From MGR-bin208 sp043780275 (GTDB lineage: Bacteria > Bacteroidota > Bacteroidia > Chitinophagales > Chitinophagaceae): a stretch of 5,298 nucleotides of DNA. The position numbers were made by a program, and so were the translations under genes. Below are positions 1 through 5,298 of this stretch, piece after piece (position 1 is the stretch's first letter; each line of letters starts with the position of its first letter). The stretch is taken from assembly GCA_043780275.1 (NCBI GenBank), contig JAYWCV010000275.1, positions 1-5,298 of the forward strand, written 5' to 3'. The notes under the pieces were generated by a model. It saw nothing but the letters and a program-made list of their open reading frames with translations, had not been told where the DNA came from and ran no database searches.

Positions 1-724
1 CTTCCATTATTCTAATATATTCTACAAGCTTATTTTGTTTAGCATAAGTATAATAAAGACTAAGATGTTCTTGCTGAAATTTATCCTGAAGAGTCACTGT
101 TTTGGAGGCACCATGCAAACGGAAATGAACCAGTAACTGTTTATCTTTTTTAATCCCCTCCAACCCAAACCGACATAGATAACGGATCCAGAGATCCCTA
201 TCCATTACATAATGCAAGCTTTCGTTTAACAGCCCAATTTCATTAATTGCAGAACGACGGAAAAAAGTTTCGGGTTGATCTATTCGGGCCCAGCCAATTG
301 TTTTATGCAGATTTCCCGGATAAATATCGGTTCCTGTACTGAAATTCTCTTTCCCTTCTCCAAAGATCCGGCTGATACCACAATAACAATTTATCGTTGT
401 ATCTGAAAATTGATTGGCAATATGTTTTAAACTTCCTGGTTCATAATAATCGTCACTATTTATCCAGTTAAAAATCTCTCCCGTGGCTTTTGGAAACCCT
501 TTATTGATCGCATCACTCTGGCCCTTGTCTTTTTCACTAACCCAGTAAGTAAGATGCTTTGCATACTTTTTAATGATCTCTACAGAGTTGTCCGTACTGC
601 CGCCATCCATTACCATGTATTCCAGATTGGGATATCCCTGTGACAAAACAGAATCTATAGTTTGTTCCAGATATTGTCCTTGGTTAAAAGAGGGGGTTAC
701 AATAGATATTACAGGTGATCCCAT
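1..724 (-). CDS. Family 2 glycosyltransferase (GT-A fold), C-terminus cut by window edge
   Basis: Translating the minus strand from the ATG at 724-722 gives 241 open codons running off the left edge, so the 3' end of the gene is missing. The N-terminus has the classic GT2 nucleotide-binding start, SIVTPSFNQGQYLEQTI (residues 7-23), then MDGGSTDNS (39-47), EKDKGQSDAINKGF (64-77) and the metal/nucleotide-binding NSDD (89-92). QPETFFRR (150-157) and MDRDLWIR (174-181) match the acceptor-side region carrying the catalytic-base acidic residue in this family. These proteins are cytoplasmic or membrane-associated inverting transferases that move a sugar from a nucleotide-sugar to a growing glycan; donor and acceptor cannot be read from sequence. 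The start lies only 8 bases after the stop of the preceding gene, so the two are very probably co-transcribed. No Shine-Dalgarno is visible upstream. Most GT2 proteins of this kind are about 250-300 residues, so little is missing. Confidence 0.93.
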   Translation of the reverse strand, partial: MGSPVISIVTPSFNQGQYLEQTIDSVLSQGYPNLEYMVMDGGSTDNSVEIIKKYAKHLTYWVSEKDKGQSDAINKGFPKATGEIFNWINSDDYYEPGSLKHIANQFSDTTINCYCGISRIFGEGKENFSTGTDIYPGNLHKTIGWARIDQPETFFRRSAINEIGLLNESLHYVMDRDLWIRYLCRFGLEGIKKDKQLLVHFRLHGASKTVTLQDKFQQEHLSLYYTYAKQNKLVEYIRIME

Positions 725-732
725 AGTTAATA

Positions 733-1698
733 TCAAAATGATTTAACCTTATTCCAAATTCGAGTAATAATTGACACTCTTTTTATCTTGGTAAATGAGT
801 TATAGTATGGGACATATTTTGAATAACTTTCATATTCATTTTTGAGTAATGTTGTTCGGTATTCTAAATATATTTTTTCAAGTGTTTTATTTAAACTTAG
901 TGATACCCGTTGATACCAATCCATTGAAGTTATTTTCAAATCTTTTGTTGGCTTAAAATTACTAAAGTGCAGAAATATTAATGGGTGTCTCTCATTAATA
1001 TAATAAGTATCATCTCGAAAGCTTAGACTTCTTTCATGCAAGTTCCAAGGAGCAACATTCAATCCGGGATCTTTTAATATTGCAACATTATCAAAAAATA
1101 TGGGCACTAAATTAATTGGCAACTGATCGACAAATTGACCTAGAGATAAGTTTATTGCTCCTGTATGATAAGTATGACCTAACCACCATTCCAAGAATCT
1201 ATTTACATTTTCAGACTTTTTTACAGCAATAAATCCTAAATTATATATCCCAAATTTTAAAAAAAGATTTTCGTTGGGCTGAATGTTATCAATTTGAATT
1301 GGATTAAGAATATGCGGAGTCAGTATGATTTCCTTATTCCCTAATTCCTCCCGAATCATTCCAATTGAACTATAAACATAAATATCAGGATCAAAATAAA
1401 AAAAGTGTTTAATGTCTTCAAACTTCTTAAATAGATATTGAAATACTTTCGGTTTTACACAAGTACTTAATTCTATAATATTATATTTTTCAGCTAAAGT
1501 TTGTATTTCAGGTTCAATTTCCTGTATTTCAATTATTTCAAAATTGAATTCACCATAATTTAGCTCATGTTTTTTTTTATCGACCAGAATAATTAAAAAT
1601 CGTAAAACAATATTTTCTTTAGTTAAAGATTGCCCTAAGGTAAAAGCCTGTGGGAGGTAATTATTTGAACAAACTGTAAATGCAACACAATCATCCAT
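733..1698 (-). CDS. Putative glycosyltransferase with DPD motif (GT8-like)
   Basis: This is a 321-residue protein counted from the ATG at 1698. It opens with FTVCSNNYLPQAFTLGQSL (residues 7-25), the N-terminal strand and helix of a GT-A nucleotide-sugar binding domain. FYFDPDIYV (100-108) follows, with D103-P-D105 as the likely DxD-type metal ligand. GIYNLGFIAV (150-159), GLNVAPWNL (212-220) and LHFSNF (243-248) are conserved-looking blocks. I recognise the pattern from bacterial sugar-locus transferases that resemble GT8; the exact family and sugar are inference. The open frame extends 13 codons further upstream to a TTG at 1737, which would overlap the methyltransferase gene by 17 bases and give 334 residues. 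I prefer the ATG because related proteins usually begin just before this first strand, and it leaves a 22-base gap. Neither start has a clear ribosome binding site. The gene is strongly AT-rich and contains an A9 run encoding three lysines (K41-K43). It has no signal peptide or obvious membrane segment, so the product is probably cytoplasmic. Confidence 0.87.
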   Translation of the reverse strand: MDDCVAFTVCSNNYLPQAFTLGQSLTKENIVLRFLIILVDKKKHELNYGEFNFEIIEIQEIEPEIQTLAEKYNIIELSTCVKPKVFQYLFKKFEDIKHFFYFDPDIYVYSSIGMIREELGNKEIILTPHILNPIQIDNIQPNENLFLKFGIYNLGFIAVKKSENVNRFLEWWLGHTYHTGAINLSLGQFVDQLPINLVPIFFDNVAILKDPGLNVAPWNLHERSLSFRDDTYYINERHPLIFLHFSNFKPTKDLKITSMDWYQRVSLSLNKTLEKIYLEYRTTLLKNEYESYSKYVPYYNSFTKIKRVSIITRIWNKVKSF

Positions 1699-1720
1699 TT
1701 CGTTTCTGTATTTATAAGTT

Positions 1721-2587
1721 TTATACTCGATATCCAAAAATATTCAACTGAAGATCAAAATAAGAATTGACATCCTTTTCTGTAAATGGAAACATTTTTG
1801 TTTGCCATGCTTCTTTTATATAATATCTAAAACCACTTCTTTCTAATATGCTTAATAAAAGTGAAAGTTCCTGAGATTTATTATCATTAGTTGAATGATA
1901 TTCAATAAAAATATTTTGCACATTTATTAGAGAATCTTTACAATCTTCTAATACCTTATATTCTGCTCCTTCAATATCAATTTTTAGAAAATCAACTTTA
2001 GTTGACAACAAATTTTTTAATCGAACTCCATGTACATTACTTTCTTCTGAATTATTTTGAGAATTTAAAGTATCAAGTTTCCCACCAACGGCACTGTCTC
2101 TATTAAAGTTTAAAATTTCTTCATTAACCCAAATGGCTTTATTGTTTAATTCTACACCCTTAAAATCAAATTGTTGAATATTGTACTCTAATAATTTAAA
2201 TATTTCAACATCTGCTTCAAATGCAACAATTTTTGATTCAGGGTATTGCCTTTTAAAAAAAATGATACTCAATCCTATATTTGAACCACAATCAATAATT
2301 ATAGGAGAAGTGTTTGTGGTTTGAAATAAATACTGTTTTTCAAAAAAGATTTCTTTCAACCCGAATAAATACCAAAATGGACTATTTATTTGTATTTTTT
2401 TACCAAACAAGCAAGTTTCTCCATTATACTTGTATGGTAAGTTTTTTAAGCGCAGTATTTCTTTAAATGGAATTCCTAAAGAGTTATAATTTTTTTTTTC
2501 CTTTTTAATGTTTTTAATAGAATTAAATAAATTCAGTACATGCTCTCGAAAAAATAGATAAGATTTATTCTTTTTTATTGTAGACAT
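1721..2587 (-). CDS. FkbM family SAM-dependent methyltransferase
   Basis: This is a 288-residue protein starting at an ATG, 15 bases after the stop of the preceding gene. The Rossmann-type methyltransferase core is clear. Motif I is IIDCGSNIGLS (97-107), which binds S-adenosylmethionine. It is followed by VAFEAD (121-126), whose E124 is placed to hold the SAM ribose. NKAIW (149-153) and VDFLKIDIEGAEYKVLED (198-215) follow; the last block is the hallmark of the FkbM group (Methyltransf_21). FIEYH (227-231) is the following strand. Family members O-methylate small molecules and, in polysaccharide loci, sugar hydroxyls, so methylation of a glycan residue is the likely role; the position is unknown. 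The first 90 residues are lysine- and aromatic-rich and look like a family-variable extension. The gene is the most AT-rich in the window (11 of 60 bases G or C at 2461-2520) and carries an A10 run at codons 30-33. No signal peptide is seen. Confidence 0.93.
   Translation of the reverse strand: MSTIKKNKSYLFFREHVLNLFNSIKNIKKEKKNYNSLGIPFKEILRLKNLPYKYNGETCLFGKKIQINSPFWYLFGLKEIFFEKQYLFQTTNTSPIIIDCGSNIGLSIIFFKRQYPESKIVAFEADVEIFKLLEYNIQQFDFKGVELNNKAIWVNEEILNFNRDSAVGGKLDTLNSQNNSEESNVHGVRLKNLLSTKVDFLKIDIEGAEYKVLEDCKDSLINVQNIFIEYHSTNDNKSQELSLLLSILERSGFRYYIKEAWQTKMFPFTEKDVNSYFDLQLNIFGYRV
2490..2499 (-). repeat. A10 homopolymer inside the methyltransferase gene
   Basis: Ten consecutive T on the plus strand are ten A on the coding strand, covering codons 30-33 (E-K-K-N) of the FkbM methyltransferase. 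The reading frame is intact through it in this sequence. Runs of this length can slip during replication or transcription, so it may be a site of frame variation. In DNA this AT-rich it may also be chance. Confidence 0.6.
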
Positions 2588-2602
2588 CTTAAATAATGAT
2601 TT

Positions 2603-3481
2603 TTAGTTGAATAATCTTAAGAATTTATCTAGCTTAACCCTAATCCTATTCTTTAAGGAAAGATTCCCATTCAGTAATTGCATAGTTAACAAGTCAGCAT
2701 TTTTATTAACCAACACCTTATTCGGATTCGGTAATTGTTTAATATAGTTTTTTTCTTCAAAAAAATACCAATCAGGTGGCTTTTTAGTATGTGTAGCATT
2801 TTTATTAAATCCTATATTATCTACTAGACTTATTGAAGGAGTAATACAAATACTCTTATTTATTTGTATTGTATAAAGCCATTGATAATCCCATGCATCT
2901 ACGTCCCCTTTTAATACACTTTCAAACTCCCCTATCCAATAATCATCGATATTATACCGGTTAAAATTTTTTAATGAATTAAAGTCATATTTATTCCAGG
3001 CTCTCCTCCAGGTCGCCCAACCCCACATATGTGGAATATTGGAAAAATAATATTGATCTCTTGTGCTTCTTAGCCCGAACTGAATATTACAGCCACTGAT
3101 ATGAAATATATTTTCATCAAAAGCAAATTTATTCAATTGCTCTTCGCAAAAGTTGAAAAAACTTAAATCAGGCAAACAATCATCTTCCAAGATAATACCT
3201 TGTTCAACCTGCTCAAAAAACCAGTTTATAGCATGAGCAGGGCCCTTCCCACAACCAAGGTTTTCATCTCTGAACAAAGTTTTTAATTCACAATCCCAAT
3301 CAATAGCAGTAGCAATCTTTCTTACTTCTTCGCAACTTTCTTTTTCACCTTCCTTATCGGGTCTTGGTCCATCAGCTGCCACAAATAATTGTTTGGGTTT
3401 GGCCTGCCGTATGGCTTCAAATACCTGGGCCGTTGTATCTGGCCGATTGAACACTAAAAAAAGTACCGGTGTTTCTAACAT
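2603..3481 (-). CDS. Nucleotide-diphospho-sugar transferase, HlpA-like (GT-A type)
   Basis: This is a 292-residue protein starting at an ATG, 18 bases after the preceding stop. It begins with PVLFLVFNRPDTT (5-17), the first strand of a nucleotide-sugar binding domain. AADGPRP (35-41) and NLGCGKG (74-80) follow. LEDDCLP (98-104) has E99-D100-D101 placed as the metal-binding DxD equivalent; an EDD triplet also occurs in eukaryotic GNT-I-type enzymes. MWGWATWRRAW (152-162), DYQW (198-201) and SLVDNIGFNKNATHT (218-232) complete the pattern of a bacterial family commonly named nucleotide-diphospho-sugar transferase. Some entries carry the label 'hemolytic protein HlpA-like', which I would not take as a function. 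It most likely transfers one sugar in glycan assembly; donor and linkage are unknown. The length looks complete. Composition changes along the gene: the 5' third is about 35-48% G+C in hand-counted 60-base rows, and the rest is about 25-30%. No signal peptide or membrane helix is seen. Confidence 0.88.
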   Translation of the reverse strand: MLETPVLFLVFNRPDTTAQVFEAIRQAKPKQLFVAADGPRPDKEGEKESCEEVRKIATAIDWDCELKTLFRDENLGCGKGPAHAINWFFEQVEQGIILEDDCLPDLSFFNFCEEQLNKFAFDENIFHISGCNIQFGLRSTRDQYYFSNIPHMWGWATWRRAWNKYDFNSLKNFNRYNIDDYWIGEFESVLKGDVDAWDYQWLYTIQINKSICITPSISLVDNIGFNKNATHTKKPPDWYFFEEKNYIKQLPNPNKVLVNKNADLLTMQLLNGNLSLKNRIRVKLDKFLRLFN

Positions 3482-3499
3482 GTTTTTATTGTGAAATTG

Positions 3500-4450
3500 T
3501 TACCAATAACAGCCATCTTCAATGGTTTTTGAACCAGATGGTACTTCATTTGGAAAAGGTCGCTTCCAGTTATTATTGAAATGCTTGCTGATTTCAGGCA
3601 TTGATTCCCATCGTTTTCCTAAAATACCAAACAATACCTGTGTTGCACCTCCCATATGTATGGCCATTTTACCTTTTCGCTTAATATAGGCTCCCAAAGG
3701 TAGCCCATATGCACCAGCACCTATTATAGCAATATCGAAGTCCAACTGATCAATCTGCTTATACGTCCAATCCAAAGCATCAAACCAATTCTTAAACCCT
3801 TCGCTATTATTATTGGCAATAGTTTGCACTGCTTTTATGGTTATTAAATCAAATTCAGGTAATATTTTTTTATTAGAAAAAAGTAAATCCCGGTGATTAT
3901 GATACTGATATTTAATAGAATCTTCAAAAGGATGTATAACCAACAGCTTTTTCCCGGCAAGATATTCACTCCAAGGGTTTTCGTGATAGTAGGGTTCAAT
4001 TGCTGCTAACGGAATGTATTCGACATTCTTACAAAACTGTTTACATATTTCCTCTTCTCCTTCATTAAACCAAACACCCATTATGTCAATTTCCTTTAAT
4101 TCTTCTTTATAAAGGTTAGCAAATTGTTCAACTTGATAATTTGTAATTGGGAAAAACCCGGCGTTTCTATGTAAATTTTCTAAAATTCTAAAATCCCATT
4201 TAACCGATTTTTTATTGGCAAATAAATAGTAGTTATATAAAACAGAAAGCTCTACAGAACCAAGCCTTGCAATAAAACAAGGTTTACCAGCTTTAATACT
4301 CTCAATGATTAATTGATTCGCTTTACTTTCAGAAAGTATTACCTGGTTATTATAAGCTGTTTTTTCAACTCGCAAAAACTTTTTCATGACTTTGCCATAT
4401 CTCTTCTCATATCCCAGTTTGTATAATATCTTATATAAAATATTTTTCAT
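3500..4450 (-). CDS. GT-D-fold-like putative glycosyltransferase
   Basis: This is a 316-residue protein counted from the ATG at 4450. The N-terminal 35 residues are basic. CFIARLGSVEL (58-68) aligns by eye with the RFGDGE-type block of DUF1792 GT-D transferases. GKKLLVIHPFEDSI (166-179) looks like a core strand plus loop. The block from residue 238 to 281, starting FDIAIIGAGAYGLPLGAYIK, is glycine-rich and ends in a conserved-looking GILGKRW. The C-terminus WKRPFP...EDGCYW (295-316) matches the ending I recall for GT-D-like proteins in sugar loci. The assignment rests on recalled patterns, so function as a transferase is probable rather than shown. The frame continues upstream to a TTG at 4480 (326 residues). 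I prefer the ATG because MKNILYK is a typical start, and neither site has a Shine-Dalgarno. The gene follows the epimerase by 77 bases, the largest gap in the window, and precedes the HlpA-like gene by 18. Confidence 0.78.
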   Translation of the reverse strand: MKNILYKILYKLGYEKRYGKVMKKFLRVEKTAYNNQVILSESKANQLIIESIKAGKPCFIARLGSVELSVLYNYYLFANKKSVKWDFRILENLHRNAGFFPITNYQVEQFANLYKEELKEIDIMGVWFNEGEEEICKQFCKNVEYIPLAAIEPYYHENPWSEYLAGKKLLVIHPFEDSIKYQYHNHRDLLFSNKKILPEFDLITIKAVQTIANNNSEGFKNWFDALDWTYKQIDQLDFDIAIIGAGAYGLPLGAYIKRKGKMAIHMGGATQVLFGILGKRWESMPEISKHFNNNWKRPFPNEVPSGSKTIEDGCYW

Positions 4451-4490
4451 TACTAATACAGCTTCATTTTCATGTTTCAATTTCTTTCTA

Positions 4491-4503
4491 TCTAATTATT
4501 AGA
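4491..4503. repeat. 13-base AT-rich palindrome in the largest intergenic gap
   Basis: TCTAAT-T-ATTAGA is a perfect 6-base inverted repeat around one central base, lying between the epimerase stop and the next start. It has a one-base centre and weak AT pairs, so it is not a stem-loop terminator. It could be a protein-binding site or chance. The surrounding 4451-4527 gap holds nothing else I can identify; in particular I see no TAnnTTTG-type Bacteroidota promoter element on the minus strand. Confidence 0.25.
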
Positions 4504-4527
4504 TGTACCTGATATAATTCATAATGT

Positions 4528-5298
4528 TCAGGAAACAATACCTGTTTTGATTCTTGCCGTCATGCTTTCAAAGATTTGAACAAGCGTATCTTCGAGGTTA
4601 TATTTAAAATCCCAACCGGGGTAATGGTTTTTAAATTTCTGTACATCGCTGATCCACCAGATATGATCACCGATACGATTATCATCTACATAAGAATAAT
4701 TCATTTTTTTTGCGGATATGGTTTCACACAAAGCAATCCCTTCCTGCATACTACAATTGGAATGCCTGCTACCACCAGCATTATAAACTTCTCCGTTTCT
4801 CGGATTTTGATAAAAATGCCAGAACATATTTACCAGGTCCCAACTATGAATATTATCCCTTACCTGTTTTCCTTTGTACCCGAAAACAGAATAATGATCG
4901 CCGGTAATGGCACATTTCATCAGGTAGGATAAAAAGCCATGCAGTTGTGTCCCCGAATGGCGGGAACCGGTAAGACAACCACCCCGGAAAATACCTACTT
5001 TTATTCCAAAGTATTTTCCATATTCCTGTGCCATCACATCAGCAGCCACTTTGGATGCACCAAATAAAGAATGCTTGGTATTGTCAATACTCATCTGCTC
5101 ATCAATACCCCTTTCAAAATAAGGATGATTTTTGTCAATCTCCCACCGGGTTTCCAACTCTACCAACGGAAGGGCATTGGGCGTATCGCCATATACTTTA
5201 TTGGTGGAAGTAAAAATAAATACGGCATCGGGACAATGCAGCCTTGACAATTCAAGCATGTGCAGTGTGCCGGTGGCGTTCACCCCAAAATCGGTCAA
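4528..5298 (-). CDS. NAD-dependent nucleotide-sugar epimerase, CDP-paratose 2-epimerase-like, N-terminus missing
   Basis: The frame is open to the right edge and ends in TGA at 4530-4528. The first codon in the window is TTG (Leu, in a PLTDFGVNATGT-like context), which I read as internal, not as a start. About 85-90 N-terminal residues, including the Rossmann GxxGxxG NAD-binding loop, are therefore missing. The visible 256 residues show the extended SDR pattern: VNATGTLHMLE (6-16), FTSTNKVYGD (29-38), SLFGASK (77-83), FRGGCLTG (104-111), GYKGKQVRDNIH (140-151) and DDNRIGDHIWWISD (205-218). The TSTNKVYGD, GYKGKQVRDNIHS and DNRIGDHIWWISD blocks are those I associate with CDP-paratose/tyvelose 2-epimerase-like proteins. 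The role is inter-conversion of a sugar nucleotide in the cytoplasm, giving a donor for the downstream transferases. The real substrate is not fixed, because no CDP-sugar synthesis genes are visible. One oddity is that the usual YxxxK catalytic tyrosine position holds Phe (F79, with K83). Confidence 0.92.
   Translation of the reverse strand: MTDFGVNATGTLHMLELSRLHCPDAVFIFTSTNKVYGDTPNALPLVELETRWEIDKNHPYFERGIDEQMSIDNTKHSLFGASKVAADVMAQEYGKYFGIKVGIFRGGCLTGSRHSGTQLHGFLSYLMKCAITGDHYSVFGYKGKQVRDNIHSWDLVNMFWHFYQNPRNGEVYNAGGSRHSNCSMQEGIALCETISAKKMNYSYVDDNRIGDHIWWISDVQKFKNHYPGWDFKYNLEDTLVQIFESMTARIKTGIVS

Noticed and set aside
2603..3481. Haemolysin or haemolysin-activation function suggested by the HlpA-like name
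   Set aside because: The sequence shows a GT-A nucleotide-sugar transferase pattern (LEDDCLP, WGWATWRRAW) and no secretion signal, toxin repeat or membrane segment; the name is a database legacy.
4491..4503. Palindrome as a rho-independent terminator
   Set aside because: The stem is six A/T-dominated pairs with a one-base loop and no following T-run on the minus strand, so it cannot act as a standard terminator.
4710..4907. Plus-strand open frame of 65 codons
   Set aside because: It is another antisense shadow of the epimerase, overlapping the 118-codon frame, with no domain or start signal.
4576..4932. Plus-strand open frame of 118 codons
   Set aside because: It lies wholly antisense to the well-supported epimerase gene and shows no recognisable domain.
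5028..5213. Plus-strand open frame of 61 codons
   Set aside because: It is antisense to the epimerase core motifs, and its composition follows from the coding strand.
5296..5298. TTG at the right edge as the epimerase start
   Set aside because: The visible protein begins in the middle of the SDR fold and lacks the NAD-binding glycine loop, so this TTG is an internal Leu codon and the gene continues outside the window.

Overview
The window is a stretch of a surface-polysaccharide or glycoconjugate biosynthesis locus. All six genes lie on the minus strand and are tightly packed, so transcription runs from the right edge to the left edge. None of the starts I can examine has a convincing Shine-Dalgarno sequence, and intergenic gaps are about 8-77 bases. 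The DNA is AT-rich, and the protein families are common in Bacteroidota sugar loci. I therefore infer a Bacteroidota host (for example Chitinophagaceae, Sphingobacteriia or Flavobacteriia), with moderate confidence and no marker gene to prove it.

In transcription order: (1) 5298-4528, the C-terminal three quarters of an extended SDR nucleotide-sugar epimerase resembling CDP-paratose/tyvelose 2-epimerase, cut by the right edge; (2) 4450-3500, a GT-D-fold-like putative glycosyltransferase; (3) 3481-2603, a GT-A-type nucleotide-diphospho-sugar transferase of the group often labelled HlpA-like; (4) 2587-1721, an FkbM-family SAM-dependent methyltransferase; (5) 1698-733, a glycosyltransferase with a DPD motif, resembling GT8-type enzymes; (6) 724-1, a family 2 glycosyltransferase whose C-terminus is cut by the left edge.

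The inferred joint role is as follows. The epimerase makes or modifies a sugar nucleotide. The four transferases each add a residue to a growing glycan. The FkbM enzyme O-methylates a sugar, perhaps as a cap or decoration. No flippase, polymerase, ligase or priming transferase lies in the window, so the product (O-antigen, capsule, exopolysaccharide or protein O-glycan) cannot be decided here.

Two long open frames begin with TTG (1737 and 4480). In both I prefer an internal ATG (1698 and 4450). Base composition is uneven: the epimerase, the flanking GT2 gene and the 5' part of the HlpA-like gene are about 35-53% GC in hand-counted rows, while the middle genes fall to about 18-30%. This fits mosaic assembly of a variable glycan locus. 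I saw no RNA gene, CRISPR array, insertion sequence, clear promoter or rho-independent terminator, and no stretch over 300 bases lacks a gene.
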